A stretch of 12,060 nt of DNA from an uncultured Clostridium sp. (lineage in GTDB: Bacteria; Bacillota; Clostridia; TANB77; CAG-508), in NCBI GenBank assembly GCA_900556865.1, contig USQS01000020.1:1-12060 (forward strand). Direction: 5' to 3'. Below, piece by piece: positions 1 to 5,528 of this stretch. Under the pieces are notes generated by a model. The model was not told where the DNA came from and did not search any database. It saw only the letters and a program-made list of their open reading frames with translations. Every line of letters begins with the position of its first letter. Position 1 is the first letter of the stretch. The translations under genes were made by a program, and so were the position numbers.

Positions 1-77
1 GGTATAAAAATAAGCAATATAATTAATGCAATAGAAATATCAGCACCCGTATACCCTTTATTACTTTTAAAATTCAT
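1..77 (-). CDS. Prepilin-like protein, 3' part cut by window edge
   Basis: An ATG at 77-75 opens a frame that runs off the left edge, giving 25 complete codons (M-N-F-K-S-N-K-G-Y-T-G-A-D-I-S-I-A-L and onward). A short basic leader ends in K-G, then comes a hydrophobic stretch, as in type IV prepilins cut after Gly by a PilD peptidase. If Gly8 is the cleavage site, the mature protein starts at Tyr9 and has Asp at +5, where canonical pilins have Glu. An AAGGA ribosome binding site lies about 10 nt upstream. It is the last visible gene of the pilus operon, 65 nt after pilD, and is probably a minor pilin. The C-terminal part is not visible, so the prepilin call rests only on the N-terminus and context. 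Confidence 0.6.
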   Translation of the reverse strand, partial: MNFKSNKGYTGADISIALIILLIFI

Positions 78-142
78 TTAATATTAGTTCCTTTCTCAAA
101 GCATATTCTGGTATTTTTCAACCTTATCTATTATGAAAACTT

Positions 143-949
143 TTATTTCATATTAGAAATTAAAAGATACCATATAAATAAAACTATGTTACTAATTGAC
201 AATAAAAAGGCAATTTTATATTTAGTTTCTTCATTTCTTTTTATTGATTTATTTAAAGTATTTTTTATTTTAAATATTCCTTTTGATATTCCTATACTTA
301 AAAATGTTACTAATAGAGTAAAAAATGTTACTATTTCCCCTGTATTTATTAGCATAATGGTAATTAACATCAAAATAGAAATACAATAGCTTTCATTTGC
401 CATGTTCTTTAGTTTTATACTATCTATTACAAGTAATATTATTAATATTGTTAAGTACATGACATATCTATAAATACTATCCTCACCAATTATGCATAGA
501 TATATTATGTATAACAAACTAACAATAATTCCATAATATAAAACCCCTTTTTGAACTTTTCTATTTTCTTTGTCAATTCCTGCTATTATAAATATTGCTA
601 CTATATATAATACAGCAAAAGCAAATTTTAAAATTGTTATCAAATTTAGGTTATATGCGTCTATTTTTAAAGCCCATGCAATTAGCACAAAGGTTATTCC
701 AGATAAAATTTCTAAAATGAAATATCTTGGTCTAATTTTTTCTTTACAATTTTTACACTTACCGCCTAAAAACAAATAGCTAAATACTGGTATAAGTTCT
801 AAAAATCCTAATTTATGTCCACATTTAGGACAAAATGAATGCTTTGAAATTATATCTATTTTTTTTGGTATTCTATATACTGCTAAAGTAAAGAAACTAC
901 CAAATAATGTTCCTATTACAAATATTATTATATAAAAAAATATATTCAT
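143..949 (-). CDS. pilD: Prepilin peptidase (A24 family), PilD-like
   Basis: Polytopic membrane protein of 268 residues, matching prepilin leader peptidases, which cut prepilins after the leader Gly and usually methylate the new N-terminus. Residues 11-29 hold the hydrophobic, Gly-containing start of the family (GTLFGSFFTLAVYRIP). Two CxxC pairs, C40/C43 and C65/C68, form the expected zinc-binding cytoplasmic domain. The rest is hydrophobic helices. The first catalytic Asp is likely D126 (AGIDKENRKV). The second is probably D176 in LLVIDSIKLKN, which lacks the usual GxGD glycines. The ATG is preceded by AGAGGAAATAAC. The gene sits just downstream of two prepilins, its likely substrates, beyond a strong hairpin. 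Family assignment is firm; activity is less certain because the second active-site motif is atypical. Confidence 0.88.
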   Translation of the reverse strand: MNIFFYIIIFVIGTLFGSFFTLAVYRIPKKIDIISKHSFCPKCGHKLGFLELIPVFSYLFLGGKCKNCKEKIRPRYFILEILSGITFVLIAWALKIDAYNLNLITILKFAFAVLYIVAIFIIAGIDKENRKVQKGVLYYGIIVSLLYIIYLCIIGEDSIYRYVMYLTILIILLVIDSIKLKNMANESYCISILMLITIMLINTGEIVTFFTLLVTFLSIGISKGIFKIKNTLNKSIKRNEETKYKIAFLLSISNIVLFIWYLLISNMK

Positions 950-973
950 GTTATTTCCTCTTATTTTAATTTA

Positions 974-1000
974 GCCATACACACATCGTGTGCGTATGGC
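974..1000 (-). promoter_or_regulatory. Intercistronic hairpin between prepilin and pilD
   Basis: A 12-bp stem with a 3-nt loop: GCCATAC pairs with GTATGGC, and the inner part closes over the loop with one imperfect pair. That pair is A-C on the plus strand but a G-U wobble on the minus strand, which fits a structure acting in the pil transcript. No U-run follows on the minus strand, so it is not a standard terminator. A 3' stabiliser or processing signal for the pilin mRNA, or a partial attenuator lowering pilD expression, are possible roles (inference). Confidence 0.65.
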
Positions 1001-1009
1001 ATTATATTT

Positions 1010-1399
1010 TTATTCAGCTTTAGTAATTACTCCAGTTGAAACATTTATTGTTCCAGAAATTCCATCTTTTTCTATTGTTATACTTGTTACATTATCTAAT
1101 GTAGTAATATCTGCATTATCTTGATCTTTAAATGTATAGCCTGTTAAATTATTTTTAGCTGAATCCCAAGTTGCAGTTCTAATTGAACCATCTGCTAAAA
1201 TATCTGCTTTAAATGCATTTAATTCCATATTAATTTTTTCTGCAATTTCAGCATTTGCAGTGTCTGTTTTTGCCTTCTTACTTTGTGTTAATATACCATT
1301 ATCTCCAGTAAGCATTGCAATTGATACTCCTGCTAGAATTAATAATACAATTATTGTTACTACTAAAGCAATTAAAGTGATACCTTTGTTATTTCTCAT
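1010..1399 (-). CDS. Type IV prepilin-like protein (second copy)
   Basis: A 129-residue prepilin. A short basic leader ends at Gly6 (MRNNKG), and the mature N-terminus would be ITLIALVVTIIVLLILAG, a membrane and core helix of about 25 residues, followed by TGDNGILTQSKKAK and a polar C-terminal domain with short beta-like stretches. Residue +5 is Ala instead of the canonical Glu. The N-terminal 40 residues are almost the same as in the gene just upstream, while the C-terminal domains are unrelated by eye. It is one of two probable structural or minor pilins encoded beside pilD. The ATG has an AAAGGAAGAGG binding site upstream, and the gap to the first prepilin is only 24 nt, so the two are co-transcribed. 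The same N-terminal module also occurs in pseudopilins, so pilus versus secretion role is inferred from the neighbours. Confidence 0.85.
   Translation of the reverse strand: MRNNKGITLIALVVTIIVLLILAGVSIAMLTGDNGILTQSKKAKTDTANAEIAEKINMELNAFKADILADGSIRTATWDSAKNNLTGYTFKDQDNADITTLDNVTSITIEKDGISGTINVSTGVITKAE
1280..1393. repeat. Near-identical prepilin 5' module, copy B
   Basis: This stretch aligns without gaps to 1706-1819 with four mismatches in 114 bases, all in the part encoding the hydrophobic N-terminal helix. Similarity continues weakly to about 1257 and then disappears. The two genes therefore share a recently duplicated or gene-converted 5' module joined to different 3' halves. Confidence 0.85.
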
Positions 1400-1423
1400 T
1401 TTTATTTACCTCTTCCTTTAAAA

Positions 1424-1828
1424 TTATTTTGTAGCTGGTGTTATTGTAAATGGACTAGTTGTAAGTATGCTACCTGTTGCTGTAATTGAACCATTTGTGT
1501 ATGTTATTGTAATAGAACCTGATTTTGTTGTATCATCTACTTTATATTTTGTACCTGTTTGACTGAATATTGAATCATGTGCTTTTACATTAGCAACAGT
1601 AGGAGCATTTGAACTATCTTCCATAGCAGCTGCAAGTGCAGCATTTAAAGCTAAATTAATTCTTTCTACTGCTTCAGCTTTTTCAGTATCTGTTTTTGCA
1701 GTTTTACTTTGTGTTAATATACCATTATCTCCAGTAAGCATTGCAATTGATACTCCTGCTAGAATTAACAATACAATTATTGTTACAACTAAAGCAATTA
1801 AAGTGATACCTTTATTGTTTTTTAACAT
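1424..1828 (-). CDS. Type IV prepilin-like protein (first copy)
   Basis: A 134-residue prepilin. The leader MLKNNKG would be cut after Gly7, releasing a protein that begins ITLIALVVTIIVLLILAG and continues with TGDNGILTQSKTAK, identical to the downstream copy. The C-terminal domain (about 55-134) is Ala-rich, then Thr/Ser-rich (SGSITITYTNGSITATGS), as expected for an extracellular beta-rich pilin head. Position +5 is Ala rather than Glu. A strong AAAGGAGGG ribosome binding site precedes the ATG, the best one in this operon, which would suit an abundant pilin (inference). The 73-nt AT-rich gap upstream could hold an internal promoter, but none is convincing. I cannot say which of the two is the major pilin. 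Confidence 0.85.
   Translation of the reverse strand: MLKNNKGITLIALVVTIIVLLILAGVSIAMLTGDNGILTQSKTAKTDTEKAEAVERINLALNAALAAAMEDSSNAPTVANVKAHDSIFSQTGTKYKVDDTTKSGSITITYTNGSITATGSILTTSPFTITPATK
1706..1819. repeat. Near-identical prepilin 5' module, copy A
   Basis: Partner of 1280-1393, offset by 426 bases, with four mismatches in 114 positions. It encodes the end of the leader, the whole transmembrane helix and the TGDNGILTQS segment. The leader starts themselves (MLKN versus MRN) and the C-terminal domains differ. Confidence 0.85.
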
Positions 1829-1865
1829 CTTTTTCCCTCCTTTGTATTTAATATTTTATATTAAG

Positions 1866-1887
1866 TATATTTATAAAAATAAATATA
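1866..1887. repeat. AT-only inverted repeat upstream of first prepilin
   Basis: TATATTTAT and ATAAATATA form a perfect 9-bp inverted repeat around a 4-base loop, in the gap between the small membrane protein gene and the first prepilin. It is all A/T, so the hairpin is weak and could be chance in such AT-rich DNA. It has no clear terminator character. Confidence 0.35.
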
Positions 1888-1901
1888 ACATTAAAATCTT
1901 A

Positions 1902-2318
1902 TTATTTAATTCCTTCATTATTATTGCTCTTACTTGATGAACTTGAATTACTCGAACTTCCAGAATTACTTGAATTATCAGTATTTATTTTTATAGGATT
2001 ACTTGGATTTTCTTCTGTTACTTCGCCACTACTTGGAGCAAATGGGTTTGCCTTTCCTGGTATATAATCTTGAGTGCCTTTATATCCTCCTAAATCTTTT
2101 TCAGTTACTTCATATGTTAAAATTACATCACTTGCTGTCCCATTTTGGTCAATCGGATCTGAAAGTAAATCTTGTGTTTGTTCGTCTGCTGCATAGGTTG
2201 TAACTTCTGGAACAACCTTTCTGCTAGGAACATATTTATATAAAACAACTGCAAGTATAAGCATTGCAATTAAACATATTAATAACATAATTGTTATTTC
2301 CTTTACAGCTTTTTCCAT
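1902..2318 (-). CDS. Single-pass membrane protein of the pilus operon
   Basis: A 138-residue protein I do not recognise with certainty. A short N-terminus is followed by one transmembrane helix (about 8-28), then a polar segment expected outside the membrane. Residues 87-95 read PGKANPFAP, and 113-134 are a low-complexity Ser/Asn tail. There is no lipobox. It lies between pilO and the prepilins, the place where PilP sits in Gram-negative pilMNOPQ operons. A PilP-like role, docking to PilN/PilO, is therefore possible, and the NPFAP segment recalls the DPF-type motifs of PilP-like proteins. That is inference from position and one short motif. The ATG has an AAAGGA site about 11 nt upstream. Confidence 0.7.
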   Translation of the reverse strand: MEKAVKEITIMLLICLIAMLILAVVLYKYVPSRKVVPEVTTYAADEQTQDLLSDPIDQNGTASDVILTYEVTEKDLGGYKGTQDYIPGKANPFAPSSGEVTEENPSNPIKINTDNSSNSGSSSNSSSSSKSNNNEGIK

Positions 2319-2363
2319 AATATTATCATTCCTTTCTTTTTTGTCTTTCTAAAAGCTATATTA

Positions 2364-3128
2364 TTAAGGCGTATTGTTTACAGCTTTTGCTCCAGATGTA
2401 TTGTTTGTTGTGTTGGTTGTATTTGTTGCATTAGATGTATTATTTGTATTTGCTGTATTATTTCCTCCAGCAGTATTATTTCCACTTGTTGTATTATTAT
2501 TCGTGTTATTTTCGCCTTTATCTTCTGCATTACTTTGCTCTGATGAATCTATTTTTCCAACATTAATTGCAATATCTTTGCAACTAAATGTTCCTGTTAA
2601 GTTGTCCCCAACCATACTCATACCAAATTCTTCTATTTTAAACCCTAATTTAGTATTATTTTCAATGTCATATATAAAATCTGTTATTCCAGTATAAGTA
2701 CCTGTTACAGCAAAATCTAAATCATAATAACTTGAATTTACTTTATTTGCTCTAACATCTATTTTTATAATAACACCTTCGTCTTTTGCATAATTTCCAA
2801 GTTCGGTCCAAAGAAAGTCTAATTCATATTTTTCAGTTTTTAGAGCATAACTTGGGCTAAGTGTTGAAGCAAGTAATGTTGCCTGATTTTCATATTCTGT
2901 TTTTGTATCTACTAAATTATTTGCTGTTTTCTTGAGATTATCTTTACTGTTTTCAAATGTAACACTAATTAAATTAGAAAGCTCTTCATTTTTCTTATCT
3001 ATTTCATCATTTTTACTTGAAATATCTTTAACTCCATAAATATTTACTTTCTGATTACCTTTTACAAATATAAATCCAGAGCCAATTAACAACAAACATA
3101 AAATTATAATTATTATTATTTTTCTCAT
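2364..3128 (-). CDS. pilO: Type IV pilus inner-membrane protein PilO-like
   Basis: 254 residues: an N-terminal transmembrane helix (3-22), a heptad-like polar helix (about 37-85), a compact domain (about 95-193; ALKTEKYELDFLWTELGNYAKDEGV through DFIYDIENNTKLGFKIEEF), and a low-complexity tail (197-254) very rich in Asn and Thr. The layout of helix, coiled coil and ferredoxin-like domain, and the place straight after pilN, match PilO, which pairs with PilN to link the cytoplasmic PilM ring to the pilus machine. Its ATG overlaps the TGA of pilMN in an ATGA, so translation is coupled. The Asn/Thr tail has many N-x-T triplets and is not typical of PilO; it would lie outside the membrane. Assignment rests on architecture and synteny rather than strong motifs. 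Confidence 0.78.
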   Translation of the reverse strand: MRKIIIIIILCLLLIGSGFIFVKGNQKVNIYGVKDISSKNDEIDKKNEELSNLISVTFENSKDNLKKTANNLVDTKTEYENQATLLASTLSPSYALKTEKYELDFLWTELGNYAKDEGVIIKIDVRANKVNSSYYDLDFAVTGTYTGITDFIYDIENNTKLGFKIEEFGMSMVGDNLTGTFSCKDIAINVGKIDSSEQSNAEDKGENNTNNNTTSGNNTAGGNNTANTNNTSNATNTTNTTNNTSGAKAVNNTP

Positions 3129-4762
3129 GGTAAATCTCCTTCTATAGTAATTGTTACTGTATCACCATTTTTCACACCGCTAGATGATATAGCATTATTT
3201 AATATTTGTCCCACTTTTATTTTTGCCAAAAAATATCCTAAAGCATCATAGTTAGTTGACTGTGCTACAATTTGAATATGCCTGTTTGTTGTGTTTTTTA
3301 TAGATATTAATTGAACATTATCTGGTATACCATACATTATTTGATTTAATAAATTTGGTATAGAATTTCTGCATGCCGCTATGTCACTTATTTTATTATT
3401 TATTGCATTTAATTCTTCTATTAAAGATTTATATTTTGTATTTTTAGAATTCAAAGAATTAATATCTTTGTTTACTTTAGCAATTTCTGCATTTTGTGTA
3501 GAAATTAATCCTTCAATTTCTGTCTGTTTTTTATTCATTTGCGTCATTAATACTTTAGTAAATATTATAAAAATTATATTTATTAAAATAATTGCAGAAA
3601 CCGCCCTTAAAAGCATTGTTTCAGTATCACTTAATTTCGATTTAAATGAAGAAAAGTCAATAGCTTTATTTTCTTTTCCTTTAGCTTTTACTGTTCCTTT
3701 TAACTTTTTAGAACCTATATCTGCTGTTAGGGCTTGTTTTAGTTGATCCATAAAAGACATATTCTTAAAGTTCAATGCTTGTATTCCTTCTCCAAGTCCT
3801 TGAAGAGCAAGCGAAATTGGTGTATTTACTTCAATATAATCTTTAATATTAATTTGCCCTGTTTTTTCTTCAACAATACTAGGTCTTAATATTTTACAAT
3901 CTATGCCTGATAAAAATTCTTGAAAATATAAGTCTACATTGTTTATAGCAGATAATGTTCCTGTTAAATATACTGTTGAAATTTTAGCATGAGATTCGGA
4001 AACTATTTGCTGAACTTTTTGGCATATTTGATAAAGAGTTGGTACTATATATTGTAAATAAGGCTGTTCTTTTGTTCCTTCTACTACTGAAGATGTGTAT
4101 ATAGTTGTTTCTTTACATATACTATATGCTTTTGATAATGAATTTTCCACCTTATTTATTTTAGCTAATACTTCTTGGCTACCATTATCTATTGTGTCAA
4201 CATTATAAACTTGCCTATCTATTACAGTCGTTATTGTTGTATTTTCTTCCATGTTTACAATAAGTACATTTTCTTTTTTTTCAAGTTTTGCAACACTTGC
4301 AATTGCAGTACCTACAGGAGAAATTCTTGTTAATCTGTATTTTTCAAGTGGTTGTTTTTGTCTATTTAATTCTATTTTATTTACTACTATTTGTATTGCC
4401 TTTATTTTTTCTTTGTCTTCAACATTCTGCACTAATGCATACCTTGTTTCAAAGGCATTTTGATTGTATTTGTTTTCATCACAATATGCTTCAAATTCAG
4501 TTTGAACAGACCTTTGAACGTCATTTTTTGAAAGCAATGAAAAAATATTATAATACAAATAATTCTCATTACTTAAATTTATACATATTGGTGTAGAAAA
4601 GCTATAGGTTTCCTCTACAATTTTTTTTATTGCATCTGCTAAACTTATATTTTCTAAAAAATTCACTCCAAAAGACTCTACTTTAAACGTATCTTTTTCT
4701 TTAGAAACTTTTGCATATTTTATTAAATGGCTTTCTATATAAATTCCTAAACAATTTTGCAT
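3125..4762 (-). CDS. pilMN: PilM-PilN fusion, pilus assembly platform protein
   Basis: 545 residues joining two proteins that are separate in most Gram-negative pili; a PilMN fusion is known in Clostridioides difficile. Residues 1-335 are an actin-like PilM half, with VLIVNMEENTTITTVI (166-181) and TVYLTGTLSAINN (263-275) at the places of nucleotide-binding motifs. A linker follows, then a transmembrane helix (383-405), a coiled coil (408-462) and a PilN-type domain with SIPNLLNQIMYGIPDNVQLI (467-486). The N-terminal motif reads LGIYIESHLIK, lacking the Asp and Gly of the usual GIDIGxxxIK, so nucleotide binding is in doubt. I chose the ATG at 4762 because GAAAGGAT precedes it; an in-frame TTG at 4789 would add nine residues and has no binding site. 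It is the first gene of the operon, with an ATGA overlap to pilO. Confidence 0.9.
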   Translation of the reverse strand: MQNCLGIYIESHLIKYAKVSKEKDTFKVESFGVNFLENISLADAIKKIVEETYSFSTPICINLSNENYLYYNIFSLLSKNDVQRSVQTEFEAYCDENKYNQNAFETRYALVQNVEDKEKIKAIQIVVNKIELNRQKQPLEKYRLTRISPVGTAIASVAKLEKKENVLIVNMEENTTITTVIDRQVYNVDTIDNGSQEVLAKINKVENSLSKAYSICKETTIYTSSVVEGTKEQPYLQYIVPTLYQICQKVQQIVSESHAKISTVYLTGTLSAINNVDLYFQEFLSGIDCKILRPSIVEEKTGQINIKDYIEVNTPISLALQGLGEGIQALNFKNMSFMDQLKQALTADIGSKKLKGTVKAKGKENKAIDFSSFKSKLSDTETMLLRAVSAIILINIIFIIFTKVLMTQMNKKQTEIEGLISTQNAEIAKVNKDINSLNSKNTKYKSLIEELNAINNKISDIAACRNSIPNLLNQIMYGIPDNVQLISIKNTTNRHIQIVAQSTNYDALGYFLAKIKVGQILNNAISSSGVKNGDTVTITIEGDLP

Positions 4763-4778
4763 CTTAATTTCATCCTTT

Positions 4779-4854
4779 CTAAGGTACAATGCTTAAAACG
4801 TGCGCAACTCTAATTGTTTTAAGCATCTAAATTGTTTTTAAACTTTTTCCTTAG
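4779..4854 (-). promoter_or_regulatory. Structured 5' leader of the pil operon
   Basis: In the minus-strand transcript ATGCTTAAAAC pairs perfectly with GTTTTAAGCAT (4816-4826 with 4789-4799, 16-nt loop). Outside it CTAAGG (4854-4849) can pair with CCTTAG (4784-4779). The outer stem ends directly beside the AGAAAGGAT ribosome binding site of pilMN, so folding could affect its access. I found no conserved core of the c-di-GMP riboswitch classes known to control clostridial pili. Whether it senses anything is unknown. Confidence 0.5.
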
Positions 4855-4876
4855 TTTATTATCTCATTCTTTCTTT

Positions 4877-4905
4877 ATTTTATATATTTTTTTGTCCAAA
4901 ATCAA
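4877..4905 (-). promoter_or_regulatory. Probable sigma-A promoter of the pil operon
   Basis: On the minus strand TTGATT (4905-4900) and TAAAAT (4882-4877) are 17 bp apart. Transcription would begin near 4870 and give a leader of about 110 nt before pilMN. TATAAA, with a shorter spacer, is an overlapping alternative -10. The -35 sits in CTATTGA, the same context as the ftsA promoter. Confidence 0.6.
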
Positions 4906-4919
4906 TAGATTTTGTAAAA

Positions 4920-4972
4920 TGTATTATAATTGTAATATTGCTGTAATATTATTGTAATATTTTTGTATGTGT
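4920..4972. repeat. 11-bp phased TGTAATATT array upstream of pil promoter
   Basis: Five 9-mers start at 4920, 4931, 4942, 4953 and 4964, exactly 11 bp apart: TGTATTATA, three perfect TGTAATATT and TGTATGTGT. A further TGTAAAATG at 4913 is out of this register. The array lies between the divergent pil and spoVA genes, right behind the pil -35 box. One turn per repeat places all copies on one face of the helix, as in curved A-tract or UP-like elements or multimeric operators. Confidence 0.75.
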
Positions 4973-5001
4973 ATATTTTTCACACTTTTGGATAAATTAT
5001 A
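4970..5001 (+). promoter_or_regulatory. Possible sigma-G/sigma-F type promoter of spoVA
   Basis: TGTATA (4970-4975) resembles a forespore -35 and AATTATA (4995-5001) resembles the -10 form CATnnTA. The 19-bp spacer is one or two bases longer than usual. spoVA operons are known to be transcribed by sigma-G in the forespore, and the distance to the spoVAC ATG is suitable. The match is weak. Confidence 0.3.
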
Positions 5002-5038
5002 AACAAGTATTTTTTAAACGAAAGGAATGTGATTAAAT

Positions 5039-5503
5039 ATGAATAGTCCTATTGATACCGAAAAAGCTTACCAAGAATATGTTGAAAAAAAGTCTCCAAA
5101 TTCCCCTATATTAAAAAATTGCTTTAATGCGTTTTGGGTTGGTGGACTTATCTGTTCTATTGGTCAAATAATTTTTGAAGTTTGTAAACACAATGGTTTA
5201 GATGAAACATTATCCAGCACAGTTGTTTCTATATTACTTATTGCTTTTAGTGCATTTTTAACAGGTCTTAATATTTTCAATAAAATTGGAAAATTTGCTG
5301 GAGCAGGTTCACTAGTACCTATTACAGGTTTTGCAAATTCCATTGTAGCACCAGCTATGGAATATAAATCTGAAGGTTATGTTATGGGTGTTGGTGCAAA
5401 GATGTTCACTGTTGCAGGTCCTGTATTAGTTTATGGTATTTCTACTGCAATTGTTGTTGGATTAATATATTTGATTTTCAATGTACAAGCTATATTAATA
5501 TAA
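5039..5503 (+). CDS. spoVAC: Stage V sporulation protein AC (DPA channel)
   Basis: 154 residues, about the usual length. SpoVAC is an inner forespore membrane protein of the SpoVA complex and is described as a mechanosensitive channel for dipicolinic acid. After a polar start (1-30) come hydrophobic helices (about 33-50, 61-80, 115-150). The family signatures are WVGGLICSIGQI (33-44) and KFAGAGSLVPITGFANSI (85-102). The ATG has a GAAAGGAATG site upstream. It is the first gene of spoVAC-spoVAD-spoVAE, the three-gene form common in Clostridia, with spoVAD starting 25 nt later. It shares the GGLICxIGQI and FAGxGxxVPxTGF motifs with SpoVAE, so the two are paralogs. Nothing looks broken. Confidence 0.95.
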   Translation: MNSPIDTEKAYQEYVEKKSPNSPILKNCFNAFWVGGLICSIGQIIFEVCKHNGLDETLSSTVVSILLIAFSAFLTGLNIFNKIGKFAGAGSLVPITGFANSIVAPAMEYKSEGYVMGVGAKMFTVAGPVLVYGISTAIVVGLIYLIFNVQAILI

Positions 5504-5515
5504 GTAAATTTTTTT

Positions 5516-5521
5516 AGGAGG
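5516..5521 (+). promoter_or_regulatory. Ribosome binding site fixing spoVAD TTG start
   Basis: A perfect AGGAGG lies 7 nt before the TTG at 5529. The only nearer ATG (5524) runs straight into a stop (ATG ATT TGA), so TTG is the start. Confidence 0.8.
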
Positions 5522-5528
5522 TTATGAT

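Noticed and set aside
132..152. TATGAAA/TTTCATA inverted repeat at the pilD stop as a terminator
   Set aside because: The stem is only 7 AT-rich pairs and no U-run follows on the minus strand; the next gene continues the operon.
2003..2697. Plus-strand open frames across the pil operon
   Set aside because: They mirror low-complexity Ser/Asn/Thr codons of the minus-strand genes and lack binding sites and recognisable domains.
4763..4870. c-di-GMP riboswitch in the pil leader
   Set aside because: Expected because such switches control pili in Clostridioides difficile, but no recognisable conserved core of either class is present on the minus strand.
4920..4972. Direct repeats as a CRISPR array or replication iterons
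   Set aside because: The units are 9 bp with 2-bp gaps and no spacers, no cas or replication gene is near, and the repeat sits directly behind a promoter.
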